A DNA stretch of 64,000 nucleotides from Halogranum gelatinilyticum (GTDB taxonomy: Archaea > Halobacteriota > Halobacteria > Halobacteriales > Haloferacaceae): the NCBI RefSeq assembly GCF_900103715.1, contig NZ_FNHL01000001.1, positions 911,295 to 975,294 of the forward strand, given 5' to 3'. The translations under genes were made by a program, and so were the position numbers. The notes under the pieces are model-generated. The model did no database searches. It saw nothing but the letters and a program-made list of their open reading frames with translations, and was not told the DNA's origin. Shown piece after piece: positions 8,404-16,490 of the stretch; positions within the stretch are counted from its first letter, which is position 1; each line of letters opens with the position of its first letter.

Positions 8404-8972
8404 TGGCTCCCTCCAGTGTTACCGGTGTTCGGCGACTCGCCGTACTTCAGGATGTAGAAGGTGTACACGATGGTGACGATGATGCCGAGGATCGTCCCGG
8501 CACCGACCCAGTGGGCCTGGATCGGGACACCGAGTTCGTGTAGTTCCTTCTCGCCGCCGCCACCCGCGCTGCCGGGGTTCTCCGTCACCGTGATCGAGCC
8601 GACCATGCCGGCCGACTCGTGCGGCTGACAGTAGTACTCGTACGTGCCGAGCGTGTCGAACGTGTGTGAGTACTCGTAGCCCGTGTCGAACACTTCCGAC
8701 TCGGGACCCGTCCCTTCCCACGTCGCGCCCTCCGGAGTCGAGGAGGGGATGACGTTGTGGGTGTCCGACTCCCAGACGAAGTTGACCGTCGTCCCGGGAG
8801 CGATCTCCAGCTCCGCCGGTTCGAACACGAGCGAGTTGCCCGGCCCAACCGCGACGGTCTGGGTACCGCCGCCACCGCCACCTTCGCCTTCCTGTGCGGA
8901 GGCGGACTGGGCTGTCGCGGCTGCGACCGCGGCAGAACCACCTGCCGCTCTCAGAAATTCCCGCCTATTCAT
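8400..8972 (-). CDS. membrane-anchored halocyanin (plastocyanin-type copper protein)
   Basis: 190 aa. The N-terminus is a Tat signal (MNRREFLRAAGG) with an Ala-rich h-region, followed by a Gly-rich linker and one cupredoxin domain (about residues 36-132). Type 1 copper ligands are visible: His72 (DTHNV), Cys115 and His118 (YYCQPHES) and Met123. After a second Gly-rich linker, a C-terminal membrane helix (about 152-175) anchors it with the copper domain outside. It is the first gene of the bc-type operon, where many organisms place the Rieske protein. A TATA-like cttaaac on the plus strand (about 8999) sits 27 nt upstream. Role: electron acceptor or carrier of the bc complex toward the oxidase. 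Confidence 0.92.
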   Translation of the reverse strand: MNRREFLRAAGGSAAVAAATAQSASAQEGEGGGGGGTQTVAVGPGNSLVFEPAELEIAPGTTVNFVWESDTHNVIPSSTPEGATWEGTGPESEVFDTGYEYSHTFDTLGTYEYYCQPHESAGMVGSITVTENPGSAGGGGEKELHELGVPIQAHWVGAGTILGIIVTIVYTFYILKYGESPNTGNTGGSQ

Positions 8973-9035
8973 ACACGTTGCCCTCAGGATGGAGCGTGCT
9001 TAAACCCACCGACTGTGGCCCGACGGAGACCCTGT

Positions 9036-9923
9036 TCAGGACCCTTCTACGCCCTGTTCTCGGTCATCTCGCGTCGTCGCCGACCCCTCCTCGACCAGCT
9101 TCAAAAAGTCGGGTTTCTCCCCCTCCTCCAGACTGACCGCGCGGAGCCGGTTGCGGTACTCCTCGGCGCGGAATCGGTCCGACAGTCGCGCGTTGGCGAC
9201 CGTCACGAACAGGAACAGTCCGATGAGGACGAACACACCCGCGATGATGGGGGCGACGATGGTCGTGATGAGCTGAATCGGCGGGACCCACGCGAGAAAC
9301 AGACCGAGTCCAGCGATGATCTGTCCGACTGCGACGAGCTGGAGCATGTTGTTGCCGAGTTGGCCCGTCCCCTCCGGGACGTCGTCCGGGCTGGGCAACG
9401 AGACGTTCTCGGGCGGTTCTTCGACCTCGTAGTCCTCCATCGAACAGAGTGCCACGGTCGGCTTGACGTCGCGGAGGACGGTCCCACGGCCGTCGACGCT
9501 GCCGTCGGGATAGACCACGGCGAAGCCCTCGTCGGAGTAGGCGACGAGCCGCGGTTCGCCGTCGTCTTCCAGCCGCTCGACGACTGCGAAGACGTCACGT
9601 CGGGCGATCTGGTTCTTGAGGTCCTTCTCGACCCGCTCTAAGAGTTCTACCCCGGTGACCCACGAGTCGGCGTCGAAGACAGCCTCCCACTCGTCGAGGC
9701 TCATCTCCGCCATGTCGGCCGGGCCGAAGTTGTCGAAGTCGTACTTCTCTTCGACCTGCTGGCGGAGGGCCTCCAAGTCGGCGTCGCTGGTCTCCGCGGT
9801 GGCCGACTGCTCCGGCCGGTCGGAGTGCTCCGAAGCGTCCTCGCTCGCACCGTCTGTCGGCCGGGCTGGCCCATCCGGGCCGTCTTCGTCCGTACCGGTC
9901 GACGAGGATGACGGGTCTGCCAT
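9036..9923 (-). CDS. two-helix membrane protein with acidic N-terminus, bc-type cluster (DUF7319-like)
   Basis: 295 aa. Residues 1-45 are disordered and acidic; about 45-190 form a soluble domain (LEALRQQVEEKYDFDNFGPADM, then MSLDEWEAVFDADSWVTG). Two membrane segments follow (about 195-212, LQLVAVGQIIAGLGLFLAWV, and 218-245) with a charged C-terminus. It is upstream of halocyanin in the same direction, 63 bp away, so it may be transcribed separately. The halocyanin gene has its own TATA-like box. No cofactor motif is recognised; Cys at SMEDY context is single. Association with respiration is by position. Family number from memory. Confidence 0.7.
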   Translation of the reverse strand: MADPSSSSTGTDEDGPDGPARPTDGASEDASEHSDRPEQSATAETSDADLEALRQQVEEKYDFDNFGPADMAEMSLDEWEAVFDADSWVTGVELLERVEKDLKNQIARRDVFAVVERLEDDGEPRLVAYSDEGFAVVYPDGSVDGRGTVLRDVKPTVALCSMEDYEVEEPPENVSLPSPDDVPEGTGQLGNNMLQLVAVGQIIAGLGLFLAWVPPIQLITTIVAPIIAGVFVLIGLFLFVTVANARLSDRFRAEEYRNRLRAVSLEEGEKPDFLKLVEEGSATTRDDREQGVEGS

Positions 9924-10020
9924 TGGCTTCGACTAGTCGCGCGAGGAGTAAACGCTTTGCGACCTCGCGGTGTCGGCCGGAGTCGGGTCATTTACCCCGT
10001 CGCTCTCCCTAGTGCGACCG

Positions 10021-10500
10021 ATGGTAAGCGACACGACGTTCGCGACGACGGCGGCGGTGCTCGTGACCGCGAGCTTCCCCTTCTATCTCTACGGGGCGTG
10101 GATCATGATCGACGCCGAGACCGTCACCTGGGACGTCCTCACCTACCACCTGAAGTTCATCGTCGTCGGCCTGACGCTCAACACCGTCCCCGTCGTGACG
10201 TGGATGGCTCCGCGGCTGCTCGAACAGTTCGGCGGTCTCTTTGCACTTCACGCCGTCCTCGGGCTGCAAGCCTACGCCATGCTCATCTTCGCACTCACGG
10301 GTATCGTCCGCATCTTCCAGGCCAAACACAACGCCAACCTCTATCGCGACCCCGACCAGGACGTCGACCTCGACGACCTCCACGAGAACATGGGTGCCTG
10401 GCGCGGCCGACTCCGTATCGGCGTTTTCGGCTACGTGCTGTTCTGGATCGGTGCGTACGTCCTCGGCGTCTACCAGTATCTCACCGGCTACGTGGTCTGA
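10021..10500 (+). CDS. four-helix membrane protein (DUF7321-like)
   Basis: 159 aa with four membrane segments (about residues 5-27, 38-58, 70-95 and 125-155). Histidines occur near helix 2 (TYHLKFIVV), in helix 3 (FALHAVLGLQ) and after it (KHNANLYRD), so b-type heme binding is conceivable but unproven. An in-frame upstream GTG exists at 9970, but a TATA-like catttaccc about 27 nt before the ATG at 10021 supports the shorter form. Transcribed away from the bc-type cluster with 97 bp between them. I recall the family as DUF7321. Function unknown. Confidence 0.7.
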   Translation: MVSDTTFATTAAVLVTASFPFYLYGAWIMIDAETVTWDVLTYHLKFIVVGLTLNTVPVVTWMAPRLLEQFGGLFALHAVLGLQAYAMLIFALTGIVRIFQAKHNANLYRDPDQDVDLDDLHENMGAWRGRLRIGVFGYVLFWIGAYVLGVYQYLTGYVV

Positions 10501-10603
10501 GGCAACGCTCACCGGTCGCAACCTGACACCGAAAAAGAAGGCGTGCGATAGCGTGGGAGTGGAACGACAGTGACGCGAACGTCACGCGGCAGTCCGACCG
10601 AGA

Positions 10604-10831
10604 CTACTGGTACGGCTCCTCGTCGCGGTGGCGGTCGGGGTTCTCCTGTTCGGCGGCCTCGTGTTCGCGTTCCTCGGAACGCTCTTCGATTTCGGTCTCT
10701 TTGCGCTCGGCCTCGGCGTCTTCGAGCGCGTCCTCGCGCTCTTCTTCGACTCGTTCGCCCTCGACGTCGTCACCCTGCACGTCGAGGTCGGTATCCTCCT
10801 CGATGTCGATGCCGTGTTCGTCGTCGGGCAT
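10604..10831 (-). CDS. small, highly charged acidic protein of unknown function
   Basis: 75 aa starting MPDDEHGIDIEEDTDLDVQG and composed almost wholly of Glu, Asp, Arg and Lys, with heptad-like spacing in the middle (EEEREDALEDAEAERKETE), suggesting a long charged helix or coiled coil. The composition and codon use fit haloarchaeal coding sequence. A longer frame extends upstream into the endonuclease III gene, but this ATG is the sensible start. It follows nth on the same strand after about 47 bp and could be co-transcribed. No family is recognised; a non-coding reading cannot be excluded. Confidence 0.5.
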   Translation of the reverse strand: MPDDEHGIDIEEDTDLDVQGDDVEGERVEEEREDALEDAEAERKETEIEERSEEREHEAAEQENPDRHRDEEPYQ

Positions 10832-10878
10832 ACTCGTCGGTTGAACTGACAGCCAAAAAGAAGTGGTGGCCGACCGGG

Positions 10879-11565
10879 TCAGTCCCACGCCTCGTCGCTG
10901 GCGAGGTCGACCTCGTTGTCGACCTTCGACGACGGACAGCGGTCTTCGAGCACGCAGTCCGAGCAGTCGGGGTTGATGGCCGTACAGGTCGCGCGGCCGT
11001 GGCTGATGAACAGATGGGTGAACTCCTGCCAGTCGTCTTCGGGAACGACCGTCATCAGGTCCTGTTCGATCTTCTCGGGATACTCCTCCTCGGTGATGCC
11101 GAGTCGCCGCGAGATGCGCTGGACGTGCGTGTCGACGACGATGCCCTCGACGACGTCGTGGGCGTGTTGGAGGACGACGTTCGCCGTCTTCCGGCCGACG
11201 CCGGTGAGGTCCGTCAACGCCTCCATCGTGTCCGGCACCTCGCCGTCGTGCTCGTCGATGATGGTCTGGCACGCCGACTGGATCCACTTCGACTTGTTGT
11301 TGTAGTAGGTGATCGAGGATATGTCCTCGGCAAGTTCCTCCCGTGGCACGTTCACGAAGTCCTCCGCGGAGTGGTACTTCTCAAAGAGATCGGCGGTGAC
11401 TTTGTTCACACGCTCGTCGGTGCACTGTGCCGAGAGCATGACCGCGACGAGCAGTTCGAGGCGGCTCGAGAAGTTCAGCGAGATGGTCGTGTCCGGGTAG
11501 GCGTCGTAGAGGCGGTCGAGCACCTCGACGACCTGTTCCTCACGGCTGTCGAGCGGCGTTCCCAT
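10879..11565 (-). CDS. nth: endonuclease III (DNA glycosylase/AP lyase)
   Basis: 228 aa. The helix-hairpin-helix LTGVGRKTANVVL carries the catalytic Lys, followed by the catalytic Asp in VDTHVQR. The C-terminal iron-sulfur loop has the exact C-x6-C-x2-C-x5-C spacing (CTAINPDCSDCVLEDRC). It removes oxidised pyrimidines in base excision repair. The frame is open further upstream with low-complexity sequence, but MGTPLDSREEQVVEVL is where family similarity begins. Divergent from the GH81 gene across a 185-bp AT-rich intergenic region. Confidence 0.95.
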   Translation of the reverse strand: MGTPLDSREEQVVEVLDRLYDAYPDTTISLNFSSRLELLVAVMLSAQCTDERVNKVTADLFEKYHSAEDFVNVPREELAEDISSITYYNNKSKWIQSACQTIIDEHDGEVPDTMEALTDLTGVGRKTANVVLQHAHDVVEGIVVDTHVQRISRRLGITEEEYPEKIEQDLMTVVPEDDWQEFTHLFISHGRATCTAINPDCSDCVLEDRCPSSKVDNEVDLASDEAWD

Positions 11566-11750
11566 AGGGAGGAGATAGGACGACGGTGTGTTGAGTGGTT
11601 CGGAGTCGGCAGCGAGAAGTATCACGTAGCTGTTCAGTAGTCGCCTACAAGAAATCCGTCTTTTAATTCGATAAAGATTTATGCAGAACAAATGCTTGCT
11701 GTCCAGTGACAGGCAGTGACAGGCTGCCACGGACACACACAGCGACCGCT
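11566..11750. promoter_or_regulatory. AT-rich divergent intergenic region between nth and the GH81 gene
   Basis: Bases 11650-11690 are unusually AT-rich, with a TATA-like gatttatgc near 11680 that would start a GH81 transcript near 11707, giving a short leader of about 44 nt. A direct repeat of cagtgacaggc follows at about 11703 and 11714. These could be regulatory sites for the glucanase gene; untested. Confidence 0.4.
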
Positions 11751-14195
11751 ATGAACGACGACACACCTACAGCGACAGACAGAAGCCGGCTCACACGACG
11801 AACGTACCTCCAAGGGCTGGTTGCCAGCGGCGTCCTCGCAGCCGGTGGCAGTCTCACGGCCAGCGCGGCCGAGAGTGCAGACATCGAACAGCTCGGTGCG
11901 GGCAGCATCGCGCACGTCAAACCCGAGTCGGCGGGCGCGCCGCCGCGGACGGTCTACGCGACCGAAGACCTCGACGCACCGTATCCCTCCAACGATTGGT
12001 GGACGACGCTCCTCTGGCGGGAGCTATCGGAGAACCTCTGGGTCCACCCGCTGGCGGCCCGCGTGACCGAGTCCGGTCTCGCCGTGACCTACCCTGACGA
12101 GTGGGAGGTCCGCGACGCGCCGTTCTCGTCGGGACCGCGGCAGGACGACTTCGCGACGATGGGTCCCAACGGCCCCATCGACGCCGACCTCACCCTGGGC
12201 CATCCGGCCGTCGGCGACGGCACCGAAGCACGGGTCGCCGACTACGGCGACTGGTCCGCGACCTACCGCCGCACCGACGGCGACGCCAGCATCGACGTGA
12301 CCCTGACGCAGGGGTCGCCGTTCGTCTACTGCGAGACGGAGAACGGCGGCGTGGAGGTCGCCTTCGGCGATGACGTCGACAACGACGTCTCGGTCTGGCA
12401 CGAGCGCGAGCACGTCCTCGGCGTGACGGTGAACGGCCACCACTACGGCCTGTTTGCGCCGCCGGGGGCCTCGTGGGATGGCGTCGACGACGGCGTCGCA
12501 ACCTCCGACCTGAAGGGCGAAGGCTACGCCTCCGTGGCTCTCTTGCCGGAGGCGTCGCCGAAGATCCTCAACGCCTACCGTCGCCGCGCCTACGCCTTCG
12601 TGACGGATACGACCGTCTCGTGGGAGTACGACGCTGACCGCTCGGCCGTCGTCACCGAGTACAGCTACGAACTGGACGCGAAACACGGCGGATCGAAGGA
12701 GACGCTCACGGCACTCTACCCGCACCAAGCGCGTTGGGTGCAGGAGGACCTCACCGACTGGTCCTATGTCTCCCCGCGCGGGGAGATGCCCGTCCGGGCC
12801 GGGTCGTCGTTCACGACAGAGCATCCCTACCGGGGGCTGCTCCCCTTCCTGCCGGACGTCGCCGACGTGCCGAACCTCGCAGACCACGTCGACAGCGTCG
12901 AGGAGTCGTCGCCGCTCATCCGCGACTGGCAGGGCGAGGGAACCTACTGGACCGGCAAGAACTTCGAACGGCTGCTTCAGCTCGCTCCCATCGCCGAGCA
13001 GGTCGGCGACGATGCAGCTGCCGACACGTTCCACGAGGCGATGCGCGACGAACTGGAGACGTGGTTCTCTGCCGGCAGTGACGGCGAGGTCGACCAGACG
13101 GACCTCTTCTGGTACGACGACGTCTGGGGGACGTTAAACGGAACGCCGATGGGCTTCGGTGCCGACGCCGACCTCAACGACCACCACTTCCACTACGGCT
13201 ACTGGGTGAAGGCCGCCGCGGAACTCGCTCGCGTCGACCCCGAATGGGCCGCAGAGGACCAGTACGGCGGCGTCGTGAACCAACTCGTCCGCGACTACGC
13301 CAACCCCGACCGCGACGACGACCGCTACCCGTTCCTCCGGAACTTCAGCCCCTACGCGGGCCACTCGTGGGCGTCGGGCAGCGGTGAACTTCCCGCTGGC
13401 TGCAACCAGGAGTCCTCCTCGGAGGCCATCAACGCCTACGCCGCGCTCGTCCTCTGGGGCGAAGCGACCGGCAACGAGGAACTCCGCGACGTCGGGATCT
13501 ACCTCTACACGCACGAGATACACGCGGCACTGGAGTACTGGTTCGACGTCGCCGACGAGAACATTCCTGACCAATGGGGCTACGACTACGCCGCCATCGT
13601 CTGGGGGTCGGGCTACAAGTACGCGACGTGGTTCAACCAGGACGCCGAGGCGATTCACGCCATCAACTATCTCCCGGTCGGTGGCCACTCGCTCTATCTC
13701 GGCTGGAACCGCGAGGCCGCCGACGCGAACTGGCAGGAGTTCCTCGAAAACGACGGCGGTGACGGCCAGTTCGACCTCGGTTGGTACACCGACGTCCTCT
13801 GGGAGTTCCGGGCACTCTCTGACCCCGACGAGGCACTGTCCTGGTACGAAAACGGCTACAGCACTGGCGACTTCGGTGAGTCGCGCGCCCACACGGCCCA
13901 CTGGCTCTACACGCTCGACGTCGTCGGGACGCCCGACGCGACGGTCTCGGCGGACACCGCACTCTACGCGGTCTTCCGCGACGGCGACACGCGGACCTAC
14001 GTCGCCCACAACGCCGGCAACGAGCCGGAGACCGTCACGTTCTCCGACGGGACGGAGCTGACGGTTCCCGCGGGCGAGACGGCGACGACGGCCCGAACGG
14101 TCGAGTCGCCGACGCTGTCGGGGGCGTTCCCGAGCGTCGACGAAAGAGCATCTGAACAGCAGGCATCGAACGGCAGAGGGAACGGGAAGAAGTAG
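11751..14195 (+). CDS. GH81 family endo-beta-1,3-glucanase, Tat-exported
   Basis: 814 aa from the ATG at 11751; an in-frame GTG at 11706 would add 15 residues. Tat signal: SRLTRRTYLQGLVASGVLAAGG with signal cleavage near AESAD. The mature part starts with the GH81 beta-sandwich domain (PYPSNDWWTTLLWRELS is typical). The (alpha/alpha)6 catalytic domain contains the family signature NQESSSEAINAY (about residue 553) with the catalytic Glu, and SPYAGHSWASG. The last 90 residues include a small beta-rich module. Substrate: laminarin- or curdlan-like beta-1,3-glucan outside the cell. No anchor or sorting motif at the C-terminus, so it is probably released. Its closest neighbours are unrelated housekeeping genes, so this may be an acquired trait. 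Confidence 0.9.
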   Translation: MNDDTPTATDRSRLTRRTYLQGLVASGVLAAGGSLTASAAESADIEQLGAGSIAHVKPESAGAPPRTVYATEDLDAPYPSNDWWTTLLWRELSENLWVHPLAARVTESGLAVTYPDEWEVRDAPFSSGPRQDDFATMGPNGPIDADLTLGHPAVGDGTEARVADYGDWSATYRRTDGDASIDVTLTQGSPFVYCETENGGVEVAFGDDVDNDVSVWHEREHVLGVTVNGHHYGLFAPPGASWDGVDDGVATSDLKGEGYASVALLPEASPKILNAYRRRAYAFVTDTTVSWEYDADRSAVVTEYSYELDAKHGGSKETLTALYPHQARWVQEDLTDWSYVSPRGEMPVRAGSSFTTEHPYRGLLPFLPDVADVPNLADHVDSVEESSPLIRDWQGEGTYWTGKNFERLLQLAPIAEQVGDDAAADTFHEAMRDELETWFSAGSDGEVDQTDLFWYDDVWGTLNGTPMGFGADADLNDHHFHYGYWVKAAAELARVDPEWAAEDQYGGVVNQLVRDYANPDRDDDRYPFLRNFSPYAGHSWASGSGELPAGCNQESSSEAINAYAALVLWGEATGNEELRDVGIYLYTHEIHAALEYWFDVADENIPDQWGYDYAAIVWGSGYKYATWFNQDAEAIHAINYLPVGGHSLYLGWNREAADANWQEFLENDGGDGQFDLGWYTDVLWEFRALSDPDEALSWYENGYSTGDFGESRAHTAHWLYTLDVVGTPDATVSADTALYAVFRDGDTRTYVAHNAGNEPETVTFSDGTELTVPAGETATTARTVESPTLSGAFPSVDERASEQQASNGRGNGKK

Positions 14196-14236
14196 CGGTG
14201 TGAACAGTTAAGCGTCGGCCGTCACATCTCTCGGCC

Positions 14237-14371
14237 ATGAACCTTCGAGAGACCCTCGGCCACGAGTCGTGGCGTACCGTCGCCGGTCTCGGTGCTGGCT
14301 ACGGCCTGATGCTCTTCGTCCTCTTCGTCGCACTGTTCGTCCTCCCGTTCCTCGTCTTTCTCGCCTTCTGA
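14237..14371 (+). CDS. 44-residue single-helix membrane microprotein
   Basis: MNLRETLGHESWRTVAGL, then a hydrophobic helix (about residues 18-44) ending VFLAF and TGA. Codon use is haloarchaeal. The ATG follows GH81 by 41 bp, and the gene converges on PAN. Too short for most gene callers. I have an impression of similar small membrane proteins in other haloarchaea, but no function is known. Confidence 0.55.
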   Translation: MNLRETLGHESWRTVAGLGAGYGLMLFVLFVALFVLPFLVFLAF

Positions 14372-14445
14372 ACGTCGGGTCCGAGTGCGGAGAGACAGCG
14401 CGGCCGCTCACGGATCGTGAAAACGGAAAGGAACCGAACTGCCGA

Positions 14446-15663
14446 TCAGGCGAAGGCGCGGGAGGTGTCGGGGTCCTCGTCGCTCTCGGCCTGGATCTTC
14501 TCCCAGGCGTCGACGAAGTCCTGCATATAGATCTCCGTCCGCTCGTCGCGGATGGCGAACATCCCGGCTTCCGTACAGATCGCCTTGATCTCCGCACCGG
14601 AGGCGTTGTCGGCCAGTTCGGCGAGTTCCGCGAAGTCGACGTCGTCGTCGACGTTCATGTTGCGGGTGTGGATCTGGAAGATGATCTCACGACCCTCCTC
14701 GTTGGGCTTCGGTACCTCGATGAGGCGGTCGAAGCGACCAGGGCGGAGGATGGCGGGGTCGAGCATGTCGAAGCGGTTCGTCGCCGCGATGATGCGGATG
14801 TCGCCGCGTTCGTCGAAGCCGTCCATCTCGGCCAGCAGCTGCATCATCGTCCGCTGGACCTCGGCGTCGCCGGAGGTCTTCGAGTCCGTCCGCTTCGAGG
14901 CGATGGCGTCGATCTCGTCGATGAAGAGCACGGCAGGCTCGTTCTCGCGGGCGACCTCGAAGAGGTCCCGGACGAGCTTCGCGCCCTCACCGATGAACTT
15001 GTGCACGAGTTCCGAGCCAGCCATCTTGATGAAGGTGGCGTCGGTCTGGTTCGCGACGGCCTTCGCGAGCATCGTCTTCCCGGTGCCCGGCGGGCCGTAG
15101 AGGAGCACGCCGGACGGCGGGTCGATGCCGACCTCGGCGAACATCTCCGGACGGTCGAGCGGCATCTCGACCGTCTCGCGGATCTCCTGCATCTGCTCTT
15201 CGAGACCGCCGATGTCCTCGTAGGTGACGTCCGGGCTGTGGTCGACCTGCATGACCCGCGCCCGCACGTCCGTCTCGTTGTCGAGGCGCTTGACGATAGA
15301 GAGAGAGTTGTTGACCGCGACTCGGCAGTCGGGTTCCAGCTCCTCGCGCATCTCGTCTGTGACCTCGGTGAGGGCTTCCTGGTTGTTACCGTGCTGCTTG
15401 ATAATGACGCCCTCGTCGGTGATCTCCTGAACCGTCGCCACGAAGAGCGGCGACTGCTTCAGCTTCTTGTTCTCGTGAGTGAGACGCTCGAGCTTCTGCT
15501 GGTACTTGTTGTTCTCTGCGTTCGCGTCGAGGAGCTTGTCTCGCATCTCCTCGTTTTGGGATTCCAAGACCTCCAGGCGCTCCTGGAGCGTCTCGACTTT
15601 CTCCTGCTGCGACGCCGACTCTTCGTCGAATGGCATATCGACGTCGTCCACAGTATCGCTCAT
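14446..15663 (-). CDS. pan: proteasome-activating nucleotidase (PAN, AAA+ ATPase)
   Basis: About 405 aa. An N-terminal coiled coil (residues about 15-60, EKVETLQERLEVLESQ) and OB domain precede the AAA+ module: Walker A GPPGTGKT (about residue 190), Walker B VLFIDEIDAIAS (about 242), then the second region of homology with arginine fingers (AATNRFDMLDPAILRPGRFD). It unfolds substrates for the 20S proteasome. Start: two tandem ATG codons at 15666 and 15663; a reverse-strand TATA-like ctcttattc (15685-15694) is 27 nt upstream, so the transcript should be leaderless and longer N-terminal extensions are excluded. The C-terminus ends SRAFA; the canonical hydrophobic-Tyr-X motif is replaced by Ala-Phe-Ala. 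Confidence 0.93.
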   Translation of the reverse strand: MSDTVDDVDMPFDEESASQQEKVETLQERLEVLESQNEEMRDKLLDANAENNKYQQKLERLTHENKKLKQSPLFVATVQEITDEGVIIKQHGNNQEALTEVTDEMREELEPDCRVAVNNSLSIVKRLDNETDVRARVMQVDHSPDVTYEDIGGLEEQMQEIRETVEMPLDRPEMFAEVGIDPPSGVLLYGPPGTGKTMLAKAVANQTDATFIKMAGSELVHKFIGEGAKLVRDLFEVARENEPAVLFIDEIDAIASKRTDSKTSGDAEVQRTMMQLLAEMDGFDERGDIRIIAATNRFDMLDPAILRPGRFDRLIEVPKPNEEGREIIFQIHTRNMNVDDDVDFAELAELADNASGAEIKAICTEAGMFAIRDERTEIYMQDFVDAWEKIQAESDEDPDTSRAFA

Positions 15664-15763
15664 CATCCGGAATAAGGCACTCCCGAATAAGAGGCTTCGG
15701 GTCGGGGCCCACCTCGCCGCGCCTCGGCCGGATAAATGATTGACGTGCATATTCCCACATAGA

Positions 15764-15792
15764 AATTATTATCACCCTGTATGCTCCAGGGT
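15764..15792 (+). promoter_or_regulatory. promoter with inverted repeat upstream of the small wHTH gene
   Basis: TATA-like aaattattatc lies at about 15763-15773. Immediately downstream is a perfect inverted repeat ACCCTG-n7-CAGGGT (15774-15779 and 15787-15792), which reaches the expected transcription start at about 15793. A repressor bound here would block initiation. The adjacent wHTH protein is the obvious candidate, which would make it autoregulated; PAN is transcribed divergently 110 bp away. Confidence 0.5.
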
Positions 15793-15800
15793 AACTCAAG

Positions 15801-16061
15801 ATGAGCAGTTCAGAGGCAGTCACCGTCGACAGCACGTCGGACCGCTGGGCACCCGTCCGTGAGCTTCCACCCAGCGCGAAGCTCGTGGCGAAAGTCCTCG
15901 ACTACAACGACACACTCACGCAGAGCCAACTCGCCGAGGAGACGCTGCTCCCGCCGCGGACAGTCCGCTACGCGCTGACCAGACTCGAAGACGAGGGCGT
16001 CGTCGACTCGCGCTTCTCCTTCTCTGACGCCCGCAAGCGGCTCTACACCCTCTCGCTCTGA
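15801..16061 (+). CDS. small winged-helix transcriptional regulator (MarR/TrmB-like)
   Basis: 86 aa. After 20 disordered residues a single wHTH domain follows: PPSAKLVAKVLDYNDTLTQS, then helix-turn-helix SQLAEETLLPPRTVRYALTRL and wing SRFSFSDARKRLYTLSL. There is no ligand-binding domain, so it probably binds DNA as a dimer without a separate sensor. The start at 15801 lies just after the expected transcription start. A 42-bp gap separates it from the next gene in the same direction, which begins the Mre11-Rad50 group, so read-through is possible. Targets are unknown; the inverted repeat in its own promoter is a candidate. Confidence 0.8.
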   Translation: MSSSEAVTVDSTSDRWAPVRELPPSAKLVAKVLDYNDTLTQSQLAEETLLPPRTVRYALTRLEDEGVVDSRFSFSDARKRLYTLSL

Positions 16062-16103
16062 GCGGGCGAAGCCTTTTGTCCGAGAGCGGGACCATCCCGA
16101 ACC

Positions 16104-16490
16104 ATGGCCGACCCGACGACCGTCAAGCGCGCGCTCCACGGACTGGCCTACGGCAAATACGCCGACACCGGGGAAGCGGCCGGAGCCATCGACCACCGCC
16201 GTGTCATCGCCGCGGCGACGGCGTCGCTGACGGCCGTTGCCGACGCTGCGAGCTTCTGTGAGCACCACGGCGTGGACGACCTCCGGACCGCAGTCCGGGT
16301 CGCGGCGGCCCACGGCGACGACGACCTCGCCTCGCGCGGGCGAGAGGCCGCGAACGAACTGGCTGCCTACCGGCGAGCGGCCGCGGGCGTCGACACGGCA
16401 GCCACGCCTCCTGCGGACGATGCCCACGACCACTTCCACCACGCTCGCGGAACGACTTTACCGGGGGCTGGCCAAAGGGGTGACAGATGA
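16104..16490 (+). CDS. conserved protein of unknown function, first gene of the mre11-rad50 operon
   Basis: 128 aa, mostly alpha-helical by composition (KRALHGLAYGKYADTGEAAG; AAATASLTAVADAASFCEHH) with an Ala- and His-rich tail (DDAHDHFHHARG). Its stop overlaps the mre11 start by 4 bp (ATGA, 16487-16490), so translation is coupled to the nuclease. No catalytic motif is recognised. A role as accessory factor of the Mre11-Rad50 complex is suggested only by coupling. Confidence 0.65.
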   Translation: MADPTTVKRALHGLAYGKYADTGEAAGAIDHRRVIAAATASLTAVADAASFCEHHGVDDLRTAVRVAAAHGDDDLASRGREAANELAAYRRAAAGVDTAATPPADDAHDHFHHARGTTLPGAGQRGDR

